A DNA stretch of 8,728 nt from Deltaproteobacteria bacterium. GTDB lineage: Bacteria; Desulfobacterota; GWC2-55-46. Both the position numbers and the translations under genes were made by a program. The stretch lies in the NCBI GenBank assembly GCA_021825035.1, contig JAKAIQ010000079.1:1-8728 (forward strand), read 5' to 3'. This document shows positions 1 to 5,769 of this stretch, one piece after another. The notes beneath the pieces were generated by a model. That model was not told the origin of the DNA, searched no databases, and saw only the letters and a list, made by a program, of their open reading frames with translations. Each line of letters begins with the position of its first letter. The first letter of the stretch is position 1.

Positions 1-179
1 GATCTCGTCATGGCGTCAATGGGAATGAGTCTTCCATTCTTGACCGCACAGCCGGTCTCCACCGGTTTCATGACACCGGTATTTATACCCGCATCCGTCA
101 AAACCATTGCCATTAAGGAGGTCACAAAGGTCTTGCCTACGCCTGTATCGGTGCCGGTTATAAGAAAGCCTTGATTCAT
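1..179 (-). CDS. bioD: Dethiobiotin synthetase BioD, N-terminal part (cut by window edge)
   Basis: ATP-dependent cytoplasmic enzyme that closes the ureido ring of dethiobiotin from 7,8-diaminopelargonic acid and CO2, the step before BioB. My reading of the minus strand gives 59 complete codons starting MNQGFLITGTDTGVGKT. Residues 9-17 form the BioD P-loop (GTDTGVGKT). The later MKPVETG (residues 37-43) matches the substrate/Mg-side KPV motif of the family, with Lys38 as the conserved lysine. The rest of the gene, usually about 220 residues in total, lies beyond position 1. The ATG at 179-177 overlaps the TGA of bioA as ATGA, so translation is probably coupled. No strong Shine-Dalgarno sequence is visible. 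It is the last gene of the operon seen here; whether more genes follow is unknown. Confidence 0.93.
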   Translation of the reverse strand, partial: MNQGFLITGTDTGVGKTFVTSLMAMVLTDAGINTGVMKPVETGCAVKNGRLIPIDAMTR

Positions 180-1531
180 GTTCCGGTGACTTTTACGATG
201 CTCTCGCGGACGATATTCACTATCCTCTTAAGTTCGGCATCTTTTATGGTTAGTGGCGGCATTATTACAATCGTATCTCCAAGCGGCCTTACAATGAGCC
301 CGCGGCGTCTTGCCTCCATGCATACGGCGTCACCTACCCGTTCCGCGGCAGGATGGGTTTCCTTGGTGCCCCTGTCCTTGACAAGTTCGATTCCGGCCAC
401 CAAGCCGATATGTCTGATCTCTCCGACGCGGGAGAGCGTTTCAAGGCTCTTCAGGAGGTTTTTAAAGAGTTTTATCTTGCCTTCCAGTTTTTCGATTACC
501 CGTTCTTTTTTGAAGACATCGAGGTTCGCGATAGCCGCCGCACAGCCGAGAGGGTTGCCCGTGAATGTATGGCCGTGAAAAAATGTCCTGTGCTCGCCAT
601 GGTCGCCTAGGAAGGCATTGTATATTTTATCGGTCGTTAGAGTGGCGGCAAGCGGCATATAACCGCCCGTTATGCCTTTGCCAAGGCATATGATGTCCGG
701 ATTCACTCCCTCAATATCGCAGGCGAACATTTTTCCTGTCCTTCCGAAGCCTGTAGCCACCTCGTCCGCTATAAGGTGGACTCCGTATTTTCCGGTCAGT
801 CTTCTGACGTTCTTTAGAAAGCCTGGGGGAGAAGTTATCATGCCGGCCGCGCCCTGAAGAAGAGGCTCTATGATGCAACCCGCTATCTCTTCGTTATGCT
901 CTCTTAGAAGCATCTCGAACGTCTCAAGACAGGCAAGCTTGCATTTGGGGTGTGTCTTCTTCAGCGGACATCTGTAGCAATACGGATAAGGGGAGCGAAA
1001 GACCTCGAAAAGAAGGGGCCTGTACTTGCGTACGAATATGTCTATCTCACCTACGCTCATGGCTCCGAAGGTGTCGCCGTGGTATGCCCCGGTGAATGCG
1101 ACGAACTTCCTCTTTTCATTATCCTTTCGCGTCTGTTCCCAGTACTGGAACGATATTTTAAGGGCTATCTCGACCGCCGTAGAGCCGTTGTCCGAGTAAA
1201 AGACCTTGTTAAGGCCCTTCGGCGCAATTTCGGCGAGTTTTTCGGCAAGCTGTATAGAGGGGACATTAGCCAGACCAAGAAGAGTCGAGTGGGCGATTCT
1301 GTCTATTTGATCCTTGATCGCGCGGTCTATCTCCTTTTTTCTGTGGCCGTGTACGGTAACCCAGAGGGAAGAGACCCCGTCAAGGTAACGTCGTCCGTCC
1401 ATATCTATAAGATAATTGCCCCGGCCTTTTTCTATTATGAGAGGCTCTTTTGATAGCCACTCCCTCATCTGTGTAAACGGGTGCCAGACGTGGAGCTTGT
1501 CGAGTTCGACGAGCCTTTTCCTATCGTTCAT
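176..1531 (-). CDS. bioA: Adenosylmethionine-8-amino-7-oxononanoate aminotransferase BioA (DAPA synthase)
   Basis: PLP-dependent class III aminotransferase that converts 8-amino-7-oxononanoate (KAPA) to 7,8-diaminopelargonate, in most relatives with S-adenosylmethionine as amino donor. From the ATG at 1531 it has 451 residues. Visible motifs are WHPFTQM (16-22), DNGSTAVEIALK (114-125), GAYHGDTFGAMSVG (148-161), DEVATGFGRTG (256-266) with the PLP-binding Asp256, GKGITGG with the Schiff-base Lys285, and HTFTGNPLGCAAA further on. The open frame extends 39 bases upstream to 1570. I prefer 1531 because AGGAAAGG lies 8 bases before it and because MNDRKRLVELDKLHVWHPF matches the usual start of BioA. 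The first bases overlap the end of bioC by 11 nt. Four cysteines at 185, 188, 197 and 201 form a CX2CX8CX3C cluster that E. coli BioA lacks as far as I recall. Use of lysine as donor, as in Bacillus BioK, cannot be excluded. Confidence 0.96.
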   Translation of the reverse strand: MNDRKRLVELDKLHVWHPFTQMREWLSKEPLIIEKGRGNYLIDMDGRRYLDGVSSLWVTVHGHRKKEIDRAIKDQIDRIAHSTLLGLANVPSIQLAEKLAEIAPKGLNKVFYSDNGSTAVEIALKISFQYWEQTRKDNEKRKFVAFTGAYHGDTFGAMSVGEIDIFVRKYRPLLFEVFRSPYPYCYRCPLKKTHPKCKLACLETFEMLLREHNEEIAGCIIEPLLQGAAGMITSPPGFLKNVRRLTGKYGVHLIADEVATGFGRTGKMFACDIEGVNPDIICLGKGITGGYMPLAATLTTDKIYNAFLGDHGEHRTFFHGHTFTGNPLGCAAAIANLDVFKKERVIEKLEGKIKLFKNLLKSLETLSRVGEIRHIGLVAGIELVKDRGTKETHPAAERVGDAVCMEARRRGLIVRPLGDTIVIMPPLTIKDAELKRIVNIVRESIVKVTGT

Positions 1532-2393
1532 TTCCTGACCCTTTCCTGGCCGCCGCAAAGATGACATCATATGTGGCCTGAATTCCCATCCCGTTTGCGG
1601 ACGGGTATTTTTTCAGGTATATCCTCTCTGCCCTTTTCAGCGCCAATCCCGGGAAAAGTCCTGGTTCGGCGCGGTCAACCGGCGCGGGAGATGCGCCCGT
1701 ATCCCTTAAAGCCCTGACAAGGCCGCGCAGATGTTCATAGGTCATCAATTCACTATGCCTTTCAATGGCTTCAACTTCGAGACCCGCTTCTTTGAGTTCA
1801 ATAGCCAGGGCATCGGGCCCCATGAATGGCATGAAATGGGTATGTGTGGATTTCGCGGAGGCGTAGCATTCCCGCAGCTCCCTCAGGGTATCCGGCCCGA
1901 GCGTCGAGAAGACCAGAAGGCCGTCTTTTTTAAGGACACGCCATGCTTCTCTGAAAGCCGATAAGACATCCTGAGCCCATTGGTAAGCAAGGCTTGACGC
2001 TACTGCGTCAAATGTGGAATCGTTGAACGGAAGGGCCTCGAAGTCGGCTTGCACGAGGCCGATATTGTCGTCACGTAGATTTTGACGAGCCATCGCGAGC
2101 ATCGGTAAAGCGATGTCGGAGGCGTGCACCCGGGCTTCAGGAAAAAGGCCTTTAATTCCGGCTGTGAGACTTCCTGTTCCACAACCGATATCGAGGATAT
2201 GCGGAGTGTAATCCGTGATGGCCTGAGGAATTTCAGTGACGGAACAGGAGTAAGCCGGTTTCTTTTCAAAACAGTCGGCGCCCCTGAGGAAGTTCATGAG
2301 GCCTTCGGCAACCAGGCTCTGAAGCTCGGAGTTCGAGTCGTAGCTCCGGGCCGCTTCTGAAAAACTTTTCTTTATTATGTTTTTATCCATCAT
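1521..2393 (-). CDS. bioC: Malonyl-ACP O-methyltransferase BioC
   Basis: SAM-dependent methyltransferase that methylates the free carboxyl of malonyl-ACP, so that the fatty acid synthase can elongate it into a pimeloyl chain. The 290-residue product has the BioC N-terminal signature FSEAARSYD (11-19). It then has methyltransferase motif I, ILDIGCGTG (66-74), the acidic residue after beta-2 (Asp93 in HASDIALPML), QADFEALPF (115-123), and the typical FDAVASSLAYQWA and FSTLGPDTLRELRE stretches. It is about 40 residues longer than the E. coli enzyme (251). Roughly 19 of these lie between the N-terminal helix and motif I, around residues 38-65. Two ATGs in a row (2393 and 2390) are possible starts and neither has a good ribosome-binding site. 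The gene begins 22 nt after the BioH-like gene and overlaps bioA by 11 nt. Confidence 0.94.
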   Translation of the reverse strand: MMDKNIIKKSFSEAARSYDSNSELQSLVAEGLMNFLRGADCFEKKPAYSCSVTEIPQAITDYTPHILDIGCGTGSLTAGIKGLFPEARVHASDIALPMLAMARQNLRDDNIGLVQADFEALPFNDSTFDAVASSLAYQWAQDVLSAFREAWRVLKKDGLLVFSTLGPDTLRELRECYASAKSTHTHFMPFMGPDALAIELKEAGLEVEAIERHSELMTYEHLRGLVRALRDTGASPAPVDRAEPGLFPGLALKRAERIYLKKYPSANGMGIQATYDVIFAAARKGSGNER

Positions 2394-2415
2394 TGCCGCA
2401 ATGAGCCCTTAATCG

Positions 2416-3201
2416 TTAGAGGCCGTCCAAGAACTTTCTTATAGTTCTCTCGAACCTCTCGGTCTCCGTTACGAAAGGGGCGTGTCCGGCATTTTCGTAT
2501 ACCTTAAGGCATGCACCCTTTATCGCCGACGCGAGATAATTGCCTGCCCCTACCGGGACTATTCCGTCCATCTTCCCGTGAATGATGAGGATGGGCATGT
2601 CGAGTTCGTTCAGCCTCGCCCTCAGATCGGTCGAAAAGAGGGCAACAAGCGCCTCGGTTATTTCGTCGTATTTAAAGATAGGGAAACAGCCGGGCATTGA
2701 GCCGTCACACGAAATAGGCCCGGGATACCGGTATCTTTTCAGAAATCCTTTAACCTCGTTCCCATGTTCCGTCTCCGTAAAGTTCAATGGGTAGAACCTT
2801 TCGATCGTTTCGCCTGGGTTTTTTCTCATGTCGAGTAGCATCCTCTTAACAAGAGCTCTCGACTGCGCCCAGGGGAAATCCTCCTTCACAACGAACGACG
2901 GGGTAGCTCCAACGAGGATCAGGGCCGTGAATTTGTCCACGTTCTCAAGGGCTGAAGCTATAAGCGCTTGTGCCCCGAGGGACCAGCCGATGCCTATGAT
3001 CTTTCCACTCATCCTTGCGGTCTGACGCTCTATCGCCCTTACCGCCGGTTCGAGCGTCGGAGAATCCCACGGCTCCGCGCCCCCGTGGCCTGGAAGGTTC
3101 ATATTGGCGACGTCGATACCCTTGAAGGCCGATGCAATAGGCTCCCAGACCCATTTGTCGGTAGCCCAGCCGTGAACGAAAAGCAGGGAGTCAATTCTCA
3201 C
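2416..3201 (-). CDS. bioH: BioH-like alpha/beta hydrolase (pimeloyl-ACP methyl ester carboxylesterase)
   Basis: Predicted cytoplasmic esterase that removes the methyl group placed by BioC, releasing pimeloyl-ACP for BioF and ending chain elongation. The 261-residue protein has an alpha/beta-hydrolase layout. HGW (10-12) is the oxyanion-hole region and LPGHG (36-40) follows. The nucleophile elbow GWSLG carries Ser74, the acid is Asp212 in HGKMDGIVP, and the base is His240 in AGHAPF. E. coli BioH has the same GWSLG, LDGLVP and AHAPF environments and a similar length (256). It starts with GTG at 3201, overlapping the end of bioF by 11 nt; AAGGA lies 8 bases before the GTG. Its place between bioF and bioC supports the role. 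Other bacteria use unrelated or distant esterases here (BioG, BioK, BioJ, BioV); the BioH-type motifs fit best, but low overall identity leaves some doubt about the name. Confidence 0.82.
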   Translation of the reverse strand: MRIDSLLFVHGWATDKWVWEPIASAFKGIDVANMNLPGHGGAEPWDSPTLEPAVRAIERQTARMSGKIIGIGWSLGAQALIASALENVDKFTALILVGATPSFVVKEDFPWAQSRALVKRMLLDMRKNPGETIERFYPLNFTETEHGNEVKGFLKRYRYPGPISCDGSMPGCFPIFKYDEITEALVALFSTDLRARLNELDMPILIIHGKMDGIVPVGAGNYLASAIKGACLKVYENAGHAPFVTETERFERTIRKFLDGL

Positions 3202-4345
3202 CGACTGTTTCCTTTATGGCAAAGATGGCGCTGTCAAGGTCTTCTTTCGAATGTACGGCGGTTATGCTGACCCTCAAACGCGATGTATTCTCAGGCACGG
3301 TCGGCGGCCTGATGCCCTGAATGAAAACGCCTTTCTCAAGGAGCGTGGCGCTCATCTCCATCGTTTTTTTTGCGTCGCCCGTGACTATGGGGATTATATG
3401 GGTGGCGCTGCCGAGGGTATTGAGGCCTTGACCGGCAAGCCCATTCTTGAAGTATCTCGTGTTGTCCCGCAGTAGCTCTATAAGATCGGGATTCTGTCCG
3501 ATTATGTCTATAGCCTTTGACGCGGCGGCGCATACCGACGGCGGAAGCGCCGTCGTATATACAAAGGGCCTTGCCTTGGATACGAGAAGATCGATAAGCT
3601 CCTTGCTTGAGGCGACAAAGGCACCGAAAGCCCCTATCGCCTTGCCGAGGGTGCCCATCTGTATGATGGAAGGGTGAACTATGCCGAAGTGTTCGAGAGT
3701 GCCCTTGCCGCCTTTGCCTAGGACTCCCGTTGCATGGGCATCGTCAAGGAATAGCATGGCCCCGTATTTGTCGAGGAGGCAGGCCATATCATCCAGGGGC
3801 GCGATAGAGCCGTCCATGCTGAATACGCCATCGGTTACTATGAGCTTGCTTTTTGCCTTCGATTTTTTAAGAAGACTTTCGAGAAAATCCATGTTTCTAT
3901 TGGGATACCTTTTTATCGCAGCCCTGCTAAGAATGCATGCGTCAACGATCGAGGCATGGTTTAACCGGTCCGAGAACACCTCCGTCGAGCGCCCGGCAAG
4001 AGCCGAGATGCAGCCGAGGTTTGCATGATAGCCGGAGTTGAAGACAAGCGCGGCTTCCGTCCCTTTAAAGTTCTTTATCTTTTCTTCCAGGGCCTCGTGC
4101 GGCTCCATGTTGCCTGAAACGAGCCTCGAAGCCCCTGAGCCGAAGCCGTATTTTTTTATGGCTTCGACGGCGGCGGCCTTCACGCAAGGATCGTTTGCGA
4201 GCCCGAGGTAATCGTTCGAACAGAGTAGTATAGTCTCTCTGCCATCAACGATCACCCGTGGCCCCTGAGGGCCTTCTATGAGCTTCATGTTGCGCCTCAA
4301 GTTTAAAGCGCCAAGTCTTGATAATTCTTCGGTAATTTCAAGCAT
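3191..4345 (-). CDS. bioF: 8-amino-7-oxononanoate synthase BioF
   Basis: PLP-dependent decarboxylating condensing enzyme of the alpha-oxoamine synthase family. It joins pimeloyl-ACP (or -CoA) with L-alanine to give 8-amino-7-oxononanoate. From the ATG at 4345 it has 384 residues, the same length as E. coli BioF. Visible landmarks are SNDYLGLA (43-50), GSGASRLVSG (69-78), LNHASIVD (128-135), the PLP-side DDAHATG (201-207) with Asp201 and His204, and the Schiff-base Lys235 in GTLGKAIGAFG. The same frame stays open far upstream to 4576, but that part lies inside bioB and is not protein-like. The chosen ATG is 5 bases after the bioB stop and gives the family N-terminus. No close Shine-Dalgarno sequence is seen; the nearest purine-rich stretch (GAGGGGAA) is more than 15 bases away, so translation is likely coupled to bioB. 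Confidence 0.95.
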   Translation of the reverse strand: MLEITEELSRLGALNLRRNMKLIEGPQGPRVIVDGRETILLCSNDYLGLANDPCVKAAAVEAIKKYGFGSGASRLVSGNMEPHEALEEKIKNFKGTEAALVFNSGYHANLGCISALAGRSTEVFSDRLNHASIVDACILSRAAIKRYPNRNMDFLESLLKKSKAKSKLIVTDGVFSMDGSIAPLDDMACLLDKYGAMLFLDDAHATGVLGKGGKGTLEHFGIVHPSIIQMGTLGKAIGAFGAFVASSKELIDLLVSKARPFVYTTALPPSVCAAASKAIDIIGQNPDLIELLRDNTRYFKNGLAGQGLNTLGSATHIIPIVTGDAKKTMEMSATLLEKGVFIQGIRPPTVPENTSRLRVSITAVHSKEDLDSAIFAIKETVGEN

Positions 4346-4350
4346 ATGAA

Positions 4351-5337
4351 TTATCGGACGGTTCCCCTCGGCTTTAACCCCAGATCTTTTAGCATTTGCA
4401 TGTCGGCGCCTGGTTCCCTTCCAGGGGTGGTCAGGTAGTTTCCTATCATCATCCCGTTGGCGCCTGCCGCGAAAATGAGAGATTGAAGATCGCGGAGATT
4501 TACGTGCCTTCCGCCGCAAATGACTATGTCTTTTCGCGGCATCATGAGCCGGAAAACGGCTATGATCCGCAGGCAATCGATAGGGGAAAGGTTTTTTGCG
4601 CCTTCGAGAGGAGTTCCTGGCCGGGGATTGAGGAAATTGACCGGGATGGAATCCACGTCGAGTTTCTTAAGGGTTTCAGCTAATTCTATCCTGTCTTCCC
4701 AGGTCTCACCTATTCCAAATATGCCGCCGGAGCATACATAGAAACCGAGTTCCTTTGCTGTCCTGACCGCCTGGACGTCTTCTTCATATCCGTGCGTCGT
4801 GCATATATTGGGGAAAAAGCTCGCGCTCGTCTCAAGATTGTGGTGATAGCTTTCGAGGCCGCTTTCTTTTAATGTCTTCATCACGTCGCGCTTCAATATG
4901 CCGAGAGAGGCGCACCTTTCCATGCCGACGGCATCCTTCATGGACTTCAGCGTTTCGGTAAGGATGGATATATCCTGTTCCTTTTCTATTTTTGTGCCGC
5001 TCGTTACGATGGAGAATTCCCGCGCACCAGTGCTTTCCGCCATTTTGGCGGCTTCGACAATGGTTTCCGCCGGAAGCATTGGATATTCCCTGACCCCTGT
5101 ATCGTATTTTATCGATTGGGCGCAGAAGGAGCAGTCTTCTTTGCAGAGGCCGCTTTTGGCGTTTACTATTGAACAAAGGTTTACTTCCATCCCCTTGTGA
5201 CGCCTCCTAACCTTATCGGTAACCGAGAGCATTTCGAAGACATGGCTATCCGCGAGGGCGGTAAGCTCGATGGCTTCCTCGCCGCTCAGTCCTTCTCCCC
5301 GCAAGCCGCGATCAAGGGCCTGTTCTAATATGGCCAC
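4351..5337 (-). CDS. bioB: Biotin synthase BioB (radical SAM), lacking one canonical [2Fe-2S] cysteine
   Basis: Radical SAM enzyme that inserts sulfur into dethiobiotin to make biotin, the last pathway step. The 328-residue product has the radical SAM cluster motif CKEDCSFC (Cys65, Cys69, Cys72), YHHNLET (164-170), VCSGGIFGIGET (201-212) and GGRHVNLR (275-282). Of the E. coli auxiliary-cluster ligands, Cys128 corresponds to Cys142, Cys188 to Cys202 and Arg260 to Arg277. The position of Cys97 is Ser109 in REFSIVTSG, at exactly the same distance (37) from the last radical SAM cysteine. Extra cysteines at 55, 179 (PNICTTHGYE) and 274 could take part in a different auxiliary cluster. The start is GTG at 5337, with AAAGGGGAA 7 bases upstream. 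It is the first gene of the operon, directly behind the promoter and biotin operator. Confidence 0.96.
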   Translation of the reverse strand: MAILEQALDRGLRGEGLSGEEAIELTALADSHVFEMLSVTDKVRRRHKGMEVNLCSIVNAKSGLCKEDCSFCAQSIKYDTGVREYPMLPAETIVEAAKMAESTGAREFSIVTSGTKIEKEQDISILTETLKSMKDAVGMERCASLGILKRDVMKTLKESGLESYHHNLETSASFFPNICTTHGYEEDVQAVRTAKELGFYVCSGGIFGIGETWEDRIELAETLKKLDVDSIPVNFLNPRPGTPLEGAKNLSPIDCLRIIAVFRLMMPRKDIVICGGRHVNLRDLQSLIFAAGANGMMIGNYLTTPGREPGADMQMLKDLGLKPRGTVR

Positions 5338-5385
5338 TGTAATATTCCCCTTTCCAGATAGACAAATGAAGGTTTGATTAGACTC

Positions 5386-5413
5386 ATTAACATAGATGAA
5401 GCATAATTGTCAA
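5386..5413 (-). promoter_or_regulatory. Predicted sigma70-type promoter of the biotin operon
   Basis: Read on the minus strand, a perfect -35 box TTGACA (5413-5408) is followed after 16 bases by GTTAAT (5391-5386), which matches TATAAT at 4 of 6 positions. Transcription would start near 5379, giving a leader of about 40 bases that contains the bioB ribosome-binding site. The -35 box lies inside the left arm of the BirA-type palindrome, so a bound repressor would block RNA polymerase. The -10 box is weak, so the exact start is uncertain. Confidence 0.6.
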
Positions 5414-5440
5414 CCTATTGATAATATTGGTTGACAATTA
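5404..5440. promoter_or_regulatory. BirA-type biotin operator (palindrome)
   Basis: A perfect 12-base inverted repeat, TAATTGTCAACC (5404-5415) and GGTTGACAATTA (5429-5440), is separated by a 13-base AT-rich spacer. The inner arms TTGTCAACC and GGTTGACAA closely resemble the known BirA half-sites (TTGTAAACC and GGTTTACAA in E. coli). The known spacers are slightly longer, about 14-16 bases. The position, overlapping the -35 box of the first bio gene, is what a biotin-responsive repressor site needs. It implies a BirA with an N-terminal DNA-binding domain elsewhere in the genome; that gene is not in this window. Confidence 0.82.
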
Positions 5441-5769
5441 ATGCCACTTATTTGCCCGGAACAAAATATGGGGATGGATTTGTGAAGGTGGTCTACAAGT
5501 AGATGTTGAACTGGGAAGTTCTCTTTTCAGGCTGGTTACAGTGCGAATAAATGAAACGGATGCCGTTAAGATGGGCGGCCGCACGTTGAAGCATCTTAGC
5601 CTCGAATCCTGTCAAGCTTATTTGCTCCTCAGGGTTCTTGTTTTGGTTTATTGCCGTAATCTCTTCCGATTCTCCTGCGGCAGCCGCGCCCGTGCTCGCC
5701 CGGCGACCGTGTCACTTCAGCCGACGGCCCGGTTCTGTCGCGGCCGGCTTCCGTAAAGGAAGGCGTTTT
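5441..5769. other. Gap between bio operator and rarA without a recognised gene
   Basis: This 329-base stretch follows the end of rarA (minus strand). It contains no gene I recognise, no clear rarA terminator and no structured RNA I can name. The half next to rarA (about 5680-5760) is GC-rich with several short inverted repeats; the half next to bioB is ordinary. On the minus strand a frame is open for 72 codons (5711-5493), discussed separately. Two small plus-strand hairpins (5748-5762 followed by GCGTTTTT, and 5508-5521) have only 5-base-pair stems and no gene that needs them. Confidence 0.5.
5493..5615 (-). CDS. Possible small protein or gene remnant of unknown function
   Basis: I do not recognise this frame. 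A TTG codon at 5615 is preceded by GAGGAG at a 9-base distance, a good ribosome-binding site. From there the frame reads 40 codons beginning LTGFEAKMLQRAAAHLNG and ending SQFNIYL before TAG. The same frame is open upstream to 5711, adding 32 codons. The last part of that extension (EEITAINQNKNPEEQ) also looks protein-like, while the first part is low-complexity and rich in Ala, Gly and Arg. It could be the 3' end of a decayed gene, a real small protein with a TTG start, or chance. The plus strand is open in the register opposite, so coding direction is not settled. It is on the rarA strand, 155 bases after rarA. Confidence 0.25.
   Translation of the reverse strand: MTGFEAKMLQRAAAHLNGIRFIYSHCNQPEKRTSQFNIYL

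Noticed and set aside
950..1453. Plus-strand open frame of 167 codons opposite bioA
   Set aside because: Shadow of bioA; no ribosome-binding site and no recognisable domain.
1532..1570. Upstream ATG start for bioA at 1570
   Set aside because: The extra 13 residues are not family-like and the ribosome-binding site AGGAAAGG serves the ATG at 1531.
4346..4576. Upstream extension of the bioF frame, giving a 461-residue product
   Set aside because: It lies inside bioB in another frame, is rich in Arg/His/Lys and has no similarity to BioF; the ATG at 4345 gives the exact family length.
5431..5460. Second, plus-strand TTGACA in the right arm of the biotin operator as a divergent promoter
   Set aside because: No acceptable -10 box at 15-19 bases downstream (the sequence there is GC-containing GCCCGG); the TTGACA is explained by the palindrome.
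5508..5526. Plus-strand hairpin GAACT-GGGA-AGTTC followed by TCTTTT
   Set aside because: Five-base-pair stem and an interrupted T-run; likely chance.
5541..5756. Plus-strand frame of 71 codons in the gap
   Set aside because: Starts with GTG without a ribosome-binding site; its end is an Arg/Ala-rich composition artefact and part of it is simply the complement of the minus-strand frame that looks more protein-like.
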